This document shows, piece after piece, positions 1-10,429 of a DNA stretch of 64,000 nt. The notes under the pieces were generated by a model. That model was not told where the DNA came from, searched no databases, and worked only from the letters and a program-made list of their open reading frames with translations. A program made the position numbers and the translations under genes. The stretch is from Macrotrachela quadricornifera (Eukaryota; Rotifera; Eurotatoria; Philodinida; Philodinidae). How positions within the stretch are numbered: position 1 is the first letter of the stretch; the number at the start of each line of letters is the position of its first letter. The stretch is taken from positions 716,276-780,275 of the forward strand of contig JAJEKB010021753.1 in assembly GCA_022393335.1 (NCBI GenBank), in the 5' to 3' direction.

Positions 1-767
1 GTAAGTGACTGTAGGAATTCCTAATTCTCAGTCCTTGGAGGCCCCTCCCGGTATAATGTGCGGTATAAGGCCGGTTTTTTTGAAAATGGAACATCATAAT
101 AGCTTATGTTTAAACCGCTGAATATTTTTGAAGTCTGCTAAAACTCTCAAAATCGCTCTGCTTTCGATGGCACTCTATATTGTCGATGCGCTAGAGCTAT
201 CTGTACCAGCCACAGAACACAAATTGGTCTTAATCTCGAGATAATTTTTTTATTAAAGAGGGCACTGCAAAAAATTTAATAAGTAAAATATATGAAAAAC
301 CGATTTCTTTCTCAGTAATTATGAATTTTATTTATTAAAACATAGCGATTTTAATAGATGGAGCACTACAAAAGTTCTGCAGTCCGGCTCTTATAGAAGC
401 TTCAGTTTGCATTGAAATATTTTGTTATATTGCTTAGACACATTTAGGGATATATGCAAAATTTCACGCTCACCCTCACCCTCAATCAAATTAACATTGT
501 ATGAATTCATCAAAGTTTTAGTTACTCTTCAGATAGAATAAAATTGAAAAGATCAATCATCCGAGACTCAATCATAAATAGTTTTAAATAGTTGCAATGA
601 TATCTCGGTTCAAAAGCGAGATCACCACATTCCATTATAGCCTTCCCCAAGGCAACTTTAATCTTAACTCATAAATCTTGCTAAACTTCGATCAGGCTCA
701 TCAGTAGAACTGTTATTCAAGTAAGATATTTTGAATGTCTAAAAAAATATAAGGAATCAATTAAGAC
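1..767. other. AT-rich intergenic DNA
   Basis: I see no convincing coding sequence. A short CCCTCA-type triplet run lies near 466-482. The last 8 bases (760-767, ATTAAGAC) are the left target-site duplication of the next element. Confidence 0.6.
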
Positions 768-936
768 TAGGGATGCACCAGTGACACTGAGTACCCCAGT
801 TAACTTGGCTGATGAATACCTAGCACAACAGAAAGTACTGATGATTCTATACATCATAGATCAGTTAAAAATGTATTCGGCGAAAATAAATACCCAGTGA
901 CACTGGGACCCAGTTACTGGGACTGGTGCATCCCTA
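768..936. mobile_element. hAT-type MITE, 169 bp
   Basis: The ends are inverted repeats, TAGGGATGCACCAGT at the left and its complement at the right. The 8-base sequence ATTAAGAC flanks both sides (760-767 and 937-944). Eight-base target duplications and an AGGGATGCACC-like terminus are typical of the hAT superfamily. There is no room for a transposase, so it is non-autonomous. The target duplication and the first 15 terminal bases match perfectly, which suggests a fairly recent insertion. Confidence 0.85.
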
Positions 937-944
937 ATTAAGAC

Positions 945-1714
945 CTTTGCAGTTTTGTGTGTAGAGAGTATTTAAAATTGACTTTTTCAGGATTCTATTG
1001 GGAATATAATAACCCAGAAGAATTTGCTCAAAAACGCGTTTCATCATACATATTTGAAAAAAAAACAAGTTTCTTTTGCAAACCCACTAGAGCGTCTTTT
1101 TCATGTGTTTTTCGTAGAAAAAAATGAGTAATTTTACGATCAAGTTGAATGAATATTTAGATTCTCACTTTGTATAAAAATAACATTATGCGACTTAAGA
1201 GTCTGCGACCATATAAAACAACATGTTGCTGCACTATACTTGAAATAAGTCGCTCAAATACGTTGACTTTACCGATAAATTTAATGACTACAGCACAGCA
1301 AAATGTGTAAAAAACAAATGTATATTAAAAATAATAAGACTAGATATATTCGATTAAGTTTTATTTGTTTAAAGAAATTTCTTTAAAAAATTGAAAAAAT
1401 ATAGATACAGTGCACTAGATTAAGCACGAACTTTTTTCTATGGTAGACATTATTTATCAAAATTTATAAGATGTACAAAGTCCCGAATCAAAAGCGAATG
1501 TGTAACTAGGATTGTTTTCTTTTACGACAAAAAGCAGAGAGAGATAAAAATGAAGACGATTAAAAAAATAAGAGAAAGGGACTGAATAAACAGAGAAATA
1601 AAAATAACTCAAGATAAATAATAACTATAATAATATGAAACGAAAAAAAGAGGCTTCACAGACGAAAATAAATACATATTTATATACGACGCATTAAGAT
1701 AAAACATTAAGGAT
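945..1714. other. Non-coding flank upstream of the first repeat-protein gene
   Basis: No gene seen. From about 1540 it resembles 60190-60310 (shared text around GGGACTGAATRAACAGAGAAAT). This is the start of the duplicated 5' flank shared with the copies ending near 12.1 kb and 64 kb. Confidence 0.55.
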
Positions 1715-1780
1715 GACTGTTGACTATATCATCACATTCCCATTAGACAGAGACAAACAACCCTTTTATTTTATTCGTTT
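1715..1780 (+). promoter_or_regulatory. Conserved upstream block, copy A
   Basis: This block contains ATCATCACATT followed by CAAACAACCCTTTTATTTT. It recurs at 11801-11870 before the paralogous gene and, partly, at 63951-64000 at the window edge. Conservation within a diverged flank makes it a candidate core or distal promoter element. No known factor site is recognised. Confidence 0.4.
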
Positions 1781-1831
1781 CCTTCGGTAGATAACGGATA
1801 TGTTTGTCTCACTCCTTAACTTCATAATATA

Positions 1832-2190
1832 GGGTATCCAGTAAGTTCTTCGTCAAAGCAAAATTTGATTATTTCCATTACGACTCGACCTAACGGACTC
1901 TTTTCTTTCCAAGTATAGAGACATGTTCACACTCCAAATCCATACAGACAAAATTGACCAGAAGATTTGTTAAGTGTTTTATTTTTTCCTATCTGTAAAA
2001 AAATATAAAATGTTCTTATTGAGATTAATTGGAAGACTTAGCGAAAGTTTTCACCAACCCTGTCTGTGTGTATATGGAGTATGAACATGTCTTTATTTTT
2101 GGTAAAAAAAGGAGCCCATTTGATTAAGTCTTAATGAAGATATTCAAATTTTCCTTTGGTTAAGGACTTACTGAACACTCTATAGATACC
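1832..2190. repeat. Palindromic insertion (MITE-like) in the 5' flank of the first repeat-protein gene
   Basis: The two arms are imperfect inverted copies. GGGTATCCAGTAAGTTCTT at the left pairs with AAGGACTTACTGAACACTC...GATACC at the right. Inner arms around 1918-1960 pair with 2055-2100 (ACATGTTCACACTCC against GGAGTATGAACATGT). The paralogous flank (11870-11900) lacks the whole segment, which supports insertion here after the duplication. No clean target duplication was found. Confidence 0.6.
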
Positions 2191-2400
2191 GTAAGACACA
2201 AAAATGTAAGAGGTCTGAGTTTTAATTATCAAACTATTGATTAGCAGTTATAACGAATATTTGAAGTTAAGGAATCCATCTTTTCCCGTTACAAAGACAG
2301 TGCAGAGTTATTTTTATCACTGGAAAAGAATTGCTGAACGTCAAAACTTCTACTACATCATCGGCGAATAATTTCGGAAATTATATCTTTTCCCCTTTTT

Positions 2401-2416
2401 CTATATAATATTCAAG
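2401..2416 (+). promoter_or_regulatory. Conserved TATA-like box
   Basis: CTATATAATATTCAAG lies about 70 bases before the ATG at 2473. The matching CTATATAACATTCAAG lies at 12074-12089 before the paralogue, also preceded by a CTTTTC-rich stretch. Shared position and sequence suggest the core promoter or transcription start region. Confidence 0.4.
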
Positions 2417-2472
2417 GTACTAGTTCTAATAATTGAAATTAATGTATTTTTAATATAGGTTGCAGACACGGT

Positions 2473-4212
2473 ATGATACGGCTAGATTCAAATATTAATG
2501 GGAAAACTCGCACTGATATTCACAATTTGTTCAAGGGACCAATCTATCTCATACCCTTGAAAGTATTACTTTTCATCATCGGTATTATATGTTATGTAGC
2601 CTATCGAAGTGTGAAATTCACAGTTAAACAATTGATCAAGGCGTTTGCTGCTCTAATCATATACGTAGCATATCTAGTTGAGATTATTATTTATTATCTC
2701 GCATTAATCTGCAAGGATCTTCCTGTCTATGTGTGGCATTCTTGTTTAAAATTTTATAGAATTGCACTGCAACCTGGTATATTCTATATGTATAATACTA
2801 TTCTTCCAGCCATATATATTGTCTCGATATGGATTTTTAATATGATATTTCAGTCGTGTGTTGGATGCTATCAACAGATTATCTTACCACCAGTTCAATT
2901 CTGTTACTTACAAGTAATTGCACCAACTCCTATATTGGTCAAAGAGGTTTTTATAGAATTGTGCAGTATTCTTAGCTTACTGTTTCGTATCTTCCGTTCA
3001 GCATGTATGTGGACATGGCTAAATATTCTATATCCATTATTGATATTCATTTTTATTGACGTACTATTACCATTATGTAAAAATATTGTCAAGGTTGGTT
3101 CTTTCGTTTACATTAAATTCATAATACCGTTAACGATATGGATAAAAAGCATCGTGCCAATAGTAAATGGTTATATACAAATGCTGTTGGACCATTTTGT
3201 TACTTGCATGGTATATACAATTACCTCTTTTTGTGAGGCCTGTACATTCTTTTATAGATCTACTCTATTGTTGCTCTATAAGAATATTATCAATATCATA
3301 TCGCTCGTTTGCACCAAGCTCTTGACATTATTAAACAGATGGAGAAGAAACATCGTATCAATTATAGATGATTTTCTACGAAAACTTATAGCTCATATTT
3401 CTATTTGCATGACATGTACAACTGACTCTTTTTGTGAGGCCTGCACGTTCTTTTATAGATCCACTCTTTTACCGCTTTATAAGAATATCATCAAGATTGG
3501 ATTGTTCGTTTACACCAAGGTCTTAGTACTGTTAAGAATATGGATAGTAGAAATCATGCCAATAATATATGATTATTTACGAAAACTTGTAACTCATATT
3601 TCTATTTGCATGGTATATATAATTGACTGTTTACGTGAGGCCTGTGTATTCTATTATAAATCCATCCTATTACCACTCTATAAGAATATTATCAAAATCA
3701 TACCACTTGTTTACATCAAGCTCTTGACATTATTAGACATATGCAAAAGAGACATCGTGCCAGTTTTAAGCGATTATTTACGAAAGAGTATGGTTTGTAT
3801 TTCTAACTGCATGGTGTGGACAATTATCTTCATTCACAATGTTTGTGTTTTCCTTTATCAAAAGAGTCTATTACCATTCTGTCAGATGAGTGTTGCGATT
3901 TGTTCATTGATTTACTACGAAGTGTTGAAACCAGTTGGTATATTGGTTCTATACTACGCACGAAAAATTTGTAATAAACTATATCAATTCATTTTTTACT
4001 CTGTTGGTGGTGTATTATACTCAATAGGACACCTTTGCTATGAATATTTACAATTATTGAATATAATAATGTTTACATTGGTGCCAGAGATCTTGAAAAT
4101 TACTAATGAAGTCTTCATCATGGTTCAATCTGGGCTGAGTGCTACTGCTCTTACCATTGTAACATTAAGTAAAGCTGTAACCTCCTTATTTCAGACTGTA
4201 ACTGATATCTAA
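2473..4212 (+). CDS. Hydrophobic 67-residue-repeat protein, paralogue 1 (unknown function)
   Basis: This is a 579-residue single-exon protein whose family I do not recognise. Residues about 18-30 carry NLFKGPIYLIPLK, matched in the paralogue at 12115. The body is almost entirely hydrophobic or amphipathic stretches rich in I, L, Y, F and C. Four tandem units of 67 residues (241-307, 308-374, 375-441, 442-508) each follow a pattern of HISxCM, then EACxFxY, then LLPLYKNIIKI, then a basic/tryptophan stretch and DYLRKL. A weaker unit precedes them at about 174-240, and a 71-residue tail is shared with the paralogue. The regular Lys/Arg and Asp interruptions fit amphipathic helices lying on a membrane or lipid surface at least as well as true transmembrane spans. 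The ATG at 2473 is chosen because it aligns with an in-frame Met (12148) of the paralogue; an upstream ATG at 2442 is followed at once by a stop. AATAAA lies at 4245. The reading frame is intact, so it is probably functional. Confidence 0.75.
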   Translation: MIRLDSNINGKTRTDIHNLFKGPIYLIPLKVLLFIIGIICYVAYRSVKFTVKQLIKAFAALIIYVAYLVEIIIYYLALICKDLPVYVWHSCLKFYRIALQPGIFYMYNTILPAIYIVSIWIFNMIFQSCVGCYQQIILPPVQFCYLQVIAPTPILVKEVFIELCSILSLLFRIFRSACMWTWLNILYPLLIFIFIDVLLPLCKNIVKVGSFVYIKFIIPLTIWIKSIVPIVNGYIQMLLDHFVTCMVYTITSFCEACTFFYRSTLLLLYKNIINIISLVCTKLLTLLNRWRRNIVSIIDDFLRKLIAHISICMTCTTDSFCEACTFFYRSTLLPLYKNIIKIGLFVYTKVLVLLRIWIVEIMPIIYDYLRKLVTHISICMVYIIDCLREACVFYYKSILLPLYKNIIKIIPLVYIKLLTLLDICKRDIVPVLSDYLRKSMVCISNCMVWTIIFIHNVCVFLYQKSLLPFCQMSVAICSLIYYEVLKPVGILVLYYARKICNKLYQFIFYSVGGVLYSIGHLCYEYLQLLNIIMFTLVPEILKITNEVFIMVQSGLSATALTIVTLSKAVTSLFQTVTDI

Positions 4213-5355
4213 AAGTTCATATCGATGATGTAACTATATTGATGAATAAATAAAATAAAATACAAAATAAAAGAGTCAAAGAATTGAAATAGATGTGAAA
4301 CTGTATGATGTATAAGTGAGAGACAAATCATTTGCTGAATCAGACCATCTTTGCAATACAAAAATATAGAAATAGTAAATTTTCAAATATGCGTCACTAT
4401 TAAAATATCTTTCAAGAGTTTATTGCAAAGGTGTAGAATCTACCGCTAAAGTAAAAAATTTTCCTTACTATTAAAGTCAATTAAAAAGAGTTTATCATCT
4501 TTTTCGTTTAAGATATTTGCACTAAATCGAACTTGACAGGCAAACAATAAATGAGAAAATTTGAATTCAACAAATAAATTTCTTTTTCAATGCGTGCGTT
4601 ATTGATAAAAAGAGTTGTTGTATATAGCATTATTAAAAAACTAATGTACTTTTTAATGAAACAGAATTGAGAAACAATACACAAATAAAACCTTATAGAA
4701 ACTATTTTTTTTGCATTATGTCAGATGGCCAAACAAGCAAAATATTATTTTTATTCTGTATAGCAATGCATTTATTTAATAGAATTTCTCTCTGGCACAA
4801 AACCTTTCTGTTGTTATGCAGGTTCTAATGATCATGATTATCAAAAAAAACCAATTTTATATATAGGCAAGTGTTTTTCACTCATACAAATATGAATAAA
4901 AGGGAAACAATCATCTATACATGGGACAAATCGTTATTGATGATTTGATGCTTTATTTTCCAGCAATGTCAACAAACTATATCAAGTTTCAGATGTTTTG
5001 ATTCTAAAATAGCTTGTGACTGATAGAATGACTTTTACAATGAGACGAAACTAAACCGATCAATAAACATTTCAACTTATGATCAAATATACGTCTAACT
5101 CGAAAGAATTAATAATATATAGTTTGAGAGGCGTATGAAAAAGAATTTTACTGACTTCACAAATAACGAAGTGTAGAATATTAATGATGTTTCAAAAAAA
5201 TAGAAATTCGTCTTAATAAAAAAAAAGAAGTCTGTCAAGATCGCGACCAAATTGCGCATGAAAAGAGAAACGAAATTTCATTGTTTACTAAGTAACAAAG
5301 TGTAACCACTAATATACTTGCTTCGTCGCAGTGAGTGCATGTTTGATAGAAAAGT
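4213..5355. other. Intergenic DNA, no gene seen
   Basis: AT-rich spacer beginning with the polyadenylation region of the upstream gene (repeated AATAAA-like words at 4245-4270). No repeats or coding signal were found in the rest. Confidence 0.6.
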
Positions 5356-7338
5356 ATGAATCGAGTTTCAATTTTGCAGCAAGCGTATTATAATCAGAAA
5401 CGATCCACCATTAAGGAGTCGCAAGAGGAAAAGAAGCAGCGTCCAGCATATTGGCGTGTGTTTTTCATATGGACATTAATCGGAGTGTTAACAGGCAGTC
5501 TAGCACTAGCACCTATTCTTGTATTGTACATTAAACAACAGAGTAAGTTTAATATTAAAAATACAAGTTGCATGCCATGAATAATATCGTAATTTTTCAG
5601 AGAAATCTCGGCAACAGTCTGTTGTTTTTTATAAAACTGTATGAAAGAAAAAACAAGTTTTCGTTTCTATTGATTATATGAGTTCAATAGAAACGAGAAG
5701 GGCACAGAGGAAAAATTACATAATAACAGTTGTCAATTCTAACTATTCTAAGAAAATACACTTATTCTTCGTACATGTCGGACTGTTACTAGATCTGGTA
5801 TTATTGCGTCGGTTTATGCTCGGTTTCTATCGCACTTTGCCAATCACTGACCACAGATTAACGAAAGAATCTGTATTATAGAAACGATACTTTATCTATG
5901 CTTCCAATGTAATTAAAATCTTGTTATTGCTGTCTTTAACGTATCTCACAGAGTGATTTATACTATTTGAAATTTAAATAAATGAGTGAGGATGCAAACA
6001 GAAGTTTGTTTTTTAAGGAAATATTATTATTGCGTTAGGTAAAAACCAAGAGACACAAAACAACGAAATTTTTGGAACTACTTTGTTTGATTTAGCTGCC
6101 ACTGTCACTGTCACACCTGTTACATCTTCTCTGCGGTGGAACTCAACAGGCATCACTGTAGTAGGTATCACAAGTGTATCTGGTAATGCGTCCAATCAGC
6201 TGTACAATCCTTTTGGTCTGAATCTTGGCCTCTCCAATACACTTTATATTGCTGATCGACGCAATAATAGAATTCAACAATGCAGAATAGACACGTCTAG
6301 TTGTATGACAGTAGCCGGTCAAGCCAATACAACACAAGGAACAACTTTGAGTGATTTGTCTGGTCCTACATTTGTCCAACTCGACTCAAGTGACAATCTA
6401 TATGTAGTAGACACGGCCAATCATAGAGTTCAGTTTTGGGCTAAAGGAGCAACTTCAGGCACAACAATTGCTGGAACCACAGGTAAAGGAAAGAAGCATC
6501 ACGTGTAAAAATCTTTCGACTTGTTCAAAATCGGTCTTTGTTATTTTCTCAATAGGTCGTAGGACTGAGTGTGAAATTTACAAAATTACATGACAGAAAA
6601 AATGTAGATATTCGATAGAGAACTGTTCCCCAAGGATATCATTGTCTCTACTGCCTTATATTTTTATTTCACAGTTTCTAGACTAAACTAATGTTGATAA
6701 TATGTTAAATTCTTTTATGAGCCATTTCTACTCTTGTTATTATATTCATAGGATCACTTGGTAGTGCGAATAATCAATTCAATCTTCCGTACGGTATTGT
6801 GTATGATTCCAAATCGGGCACGATTTACATAGCAGACTACAACAATCATCGTATTGTAAGCTATTTATCTGGCGCTACCTCCGGGACTGTAATTGCCGGT
6901 GGTCAGGGAGCTGGAACGAACAGTACCCAACTATATCGTCCAGCTGGTCTCTATTTAGATTCATTGACAAACAGTCTTATCATTGCTAATTTTGGTGCCC
7001 ACAATATCGTTCGTTGGGTTATTGGTGCCAATAGTGGGACAGTTATTGTTGGTAGCATCAATGGATCAGCCGGTAACTCTTCGACATTTCTAAAAAATCC
7101 TACCGATGTAACGCTTGATCCCATGGGTAACATGTACGTGGCTGATATGTTCAATCATCGCATTCAACTTTACTTAGCAGGTCAATCGAGTGGTACAACA
7201 ATTGCTGGTATCACTAGCCAAATCGGGAACAATTCGAGTATGTTGAATTATCCTCAGTCGGTGCGGCTTGATAATCAACTTAATTTGTATGTATCAGATG
7301 CATTTAATCAACGAATACAAAAATTTCTACGCTATTAA
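5356..7338 (+). CDS. Membrane-anchored NHL-repeat protein, three exons
   Basis: Proposed exons are 5356-5542, 6039-6482 and 6752-7338, joined by GT..AG introns of 496 and 269 bp. Both introns are phase 1, and the joined frame stays open for 405 residues. Exon 1 encodes a charged 32-residue head followed by a hydrophobic helix (about residues 33-58), so a type II membrane protein with an outside C-terminus is expected. Exons 2 and 3 encode about six NHL repeats, seen as repeated LYIADxxNHRI-like strands followed by GATSGTxIAG loops. Six repeats would close a beta-propeller. NHL propellers bind proteins, glycans or RNA; for this membrane-anchored form the ligand is unknown. The donor is A|GTAAGT after codon 62 and the acceptors are GCGTTAG and TTCATAG. 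An alternative acceptor at 5600 leads quickly to a stop. The gene lies between the two repeat-protein genes on the same strand. Confidence 0.85.
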
Positions 7339-8839
7339 ATCAAAATCTCATCGATTTAAAAACTGTATTTAACATTATTTCTTGTCATAATTATATTCTT
7401 TATGTAACCAATGATCATTCTGCCACTTTGATTTTATAATCAAAACCGACAATTTATATACAATGTTATAAACATAAAGCATTCCGAAACAAACTAATAA
7501 CTCAGCATAAATGCTGTGTCGCCTATACAAAATAGGTTTCACTCTGGTGTTATAAAATAGTTTAATAAACATCATCACTGAGATCTATGCTCAAACTATT
7601 CCATCAATTTATCGTTACTAAGCATGCACCAAGCCCAAACCATTGGAGTCCAGTCATTGATAAGTAATTAAAAAGGCTGTTAGGACAATCTCTGAGAGAC
7701 AAAAATGTAAAACACGACATATATCTTCAAGTTTATACAATGCATGTTATATTTTCATTAAAAAAACAATCATTTTTCAGTGCAAAATACTCGAAAAACA
7801 TTAATAAAATTTATAAATTAATTATCATTAGGCATGATACTATTGAGTCTACCTGTCACGATCTGTGCGAGAGAGAATCAAATTTTTATCTTTATAAACT
7901 TCAACACTCATTCAAATCATATCTTCACTTCTACTGAGGTTTTTTCATTGTAACACCTTTTCGTCAATCCCATCAATGCCTCTGTCAATTGAAATTTGTT
8001 CCGAATCAATTTAAAGAATAGTATCCTTGTGCACACTAACATTTCTTATCATACTTCATTCTGGTCTACAATAAAGAATCTAACTGGATGTGAATTCGAT
8101 ACATATCTATTCACTCCTTTTTCTGCAAGAAAATAACCGTATAACTTTTCATCATTTAAATTAACAGGATAATACCTTTATCAATCGGTAAGAACACATC
8201 CAATTTATTCGTGAGAAAATATTAATTCATATAGTAGCTCTATTTTGAAGTTTCAACGATCGAAGACAAAAATATCTTTGTGAACTTTTATGCAAAATAA
8301 GGATAAATTTTCATTCGTAAATTAAAAAAGAATTAGATTTTTTAAATGAATGTGAACGTGTACTTCTAGTTAATAATATAAATATTACAGATGACTAATT
8401 CAAAGTTAAGCTCAACAAAGAACAAGATGATGAAACTACTCCAGAAGTATAACTGATGCAATGTACATGAAAACATGACAATGATAAACTATAGAATGCA
8501 ATAAAATAAAGTGATGATGTAATGTATGACAATGTATAAATAATTGAGACACTTTCTTATTCATTTCGATTTTTGATCACTAACAAGTTGCCACTAGAGT
8601 AAGAATGATTTGTTTAATTTATCAATGTTAAATTAAAAATAAAGTAGCAATGATTCATCTACTATATCTTGAGTGCTCTTCCAAACTTGTAATTCCTGAT
8701 ATTTTCACATTGTGTCTAGCGAAGAATTAATCATCACTAAATAACAAGTAACGCTCGTCTAAAGACTCGCTCTTCTCTTTCTCGTAGAAATCATGTTTCT
8801 AAACTACCATCAAGTTACTTACTTATAAAATTAAAAACA
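7339..8839. other. Intergenic DNA, no gene seen
   Basis: AT-rich spacer after the NHL gene. The short open frames here have no recognisable domain or amino-acid bias. Nothing else is supported. Confidence 0.55.
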
Positions 8840-9680
8840 CCGAAGTAAGATCTAAGTTCCTCAACCTCGCCTGCCTTTGACCAAACTTCATAAAAACAAA
8901 TGTTTTTTGTTAAAAATCTGTCGTTTATTTAAGAACTTCAGCCTGAAAAATTTTTACAAAACTGACTTCAGTTTTGGATTCCTCAACACCGTTACCCTTC
9001 GATCAGCCCTTATAAAAATTTTATTTTTTGCGAAAAGGTGATCCTTTGTGTAAAAAAATGATCCTCAAAAAAATTTTAAAAAACTAACATCAGATTCGGA
9101 TTCCTGGACCCCGATTACTCTTTGGTTAAGTTTTATAGAAAATATTAGTAAAATGTTCTTTTGACCTTGTGCGGACATACAAGCAAGCAATCAAGCAGAC
9201 AATTTATGTTAGCAAGACTCTTCTCTACGAGAAAGAGAATAATAATCAGCAATGATGTTCATCACACACCACGATGAAATCATCATTTCATCAAAAAACA
9301 CCTATTTTCGATGTAAAATACCAAACCTCACCAATTCCTAACATCGATTGATCAATGCTGATACCATAACAATCAGCAATGATGTTCATCACACACCATG
9401 ATGAAATCATCATTTCGTGAAAAAACACCTGTTTTCGATGAAAAATACCAGACCTCACCAATTCCTAACATCGATTGATCAATGCTGATACCACATGATC
9501 ACCGAACAGACTTCAGATTCGAAGTCCCCGCATTGAAAAACCTCAAGAAATGCCTTTTCCGCAAAAATTGGTTTTCGATGTTTTTTTGACCCTGCGGACA
9601 GACAAACAAGCAAGCAAGCAAACAAACAATTTATGTTTACTGGACTCTTCTCTACGAGAAAGAGAATAAAATCATTTACC
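8840..9680. repeat. Degenerate modular repeat with CTTTCTCGTAGA borders
   Basis: Phrases such as ACTGACTTCAG...GGATTCCT...CCC recur about every 125 bases (8860-9150), with another copy near 9500. CTTCTCTTTCTCGTAGA at about 8770 is matched in inverse orientation at about 9220 and 9647 (TCTACGAGAAAGAGAAT). A CAAGCAAGCAA run occurs before each right-hand copy. It looks like a non-autonomous element that has partly duplicated. The superfamily was not identified. Confidence 0.5.
9244..9497. repeat. 127-bp direct tandem duplication
   Basis: Two nearly identical copies start with AATCAGCAATGATGTTCATC at 9244 and 9371. They differ at only a few positions, so the duplication is recent compared with the flanks. 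Confidence 0.85.
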
Positions 9681-9719
9681 AACATGTCAACGTTATATGT
9701 CATAACGATAAAAATGTCA

Positions 9720-10429
9720 CAAGAATTTAGTATGCTTTTTTATGAATTGATAATGGGTAATAAATAATATGCTGTTATCGATAAAAATATACTTATATAA
9801 GATTAAAGTCTATGATTATTTAAGAGATATATATTACGAGCAGATTAGTAGTGCATCAGAAACTAGTCTATTTCATCGAATCAGATAATATATCAAAGCA
9901 AATATATATAGAGTATGGTTTGGTATATTGTGCGATATATTCGGTTTTGAATAAAATGTTTCATAGCAGTGGAGAGAGTGAACGTAGCATCCACCTTACA
10001 TAATGCATCGCTTATTAAAATGCATTCTGTTTGATTACTATAAGTACAGAGTTAAAGACATTATTTTCTTTTTACACAGTTAAACATGTAACATACGAAA
10101 ATCCTTAAGTGACTAACTCTAGATATTTTATTCATGAAAAATCACACATTTTTTGAAAATACGTATCTATCTGATGATGGGAATAAACTCCATGGCGATA
10201 TTATACACGTAAAAAGATGACGTATAGAGAGAGAAGTGGAAAATTCCAAGTACTTATGTTTTACACAAAAGAAGAAAAGAAACAGATATATATAGGATCT
10301 ACTACCTAATATCATTTTTATATACTATTGTTGTCATCTTATAAATTGACTCATAAAGTGTGCGTATAAAATACTAAAAATATAAATAATACGGTCCTTA
10401 ACAAACACATGAAGTTTAGAAAAATCATC
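9720..10429. other. Intergenic DNA with an older partial flank copy
   Basis: No gene seen. Around 10100-10310, the order of a GTGACTAACTCTAGAT-like word, then GACRYATAGAGAGAGAA, then a GAAGAAAAGAAA stretch resembles 11430-11650. This suggests an older, partial copy of the duplicated flank. Confidence 0.4.

Noticed and set aside
466..482. CCCTCA runs at 466, 21746 and, inverted, 54174 as telomere-like repeats
   Set aside because: Each run is only two or three units long and does not match the TGTGGG-type repeat I associate with bdelloids.
5594..5640. Alternative acceptor TTTTTCAG for exon 2 of the NHL gene
   Set aside because: Using it leads to a stop after 14 codons and no usable donor; the acceptor at 6038 restores the propeller frame.
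5678..5881. 67-residue open frame in the first intron of the NHL gene
   Set aside because: It lies fully within the 496-bp intron that joins two phase-matched exons, and has no signature.
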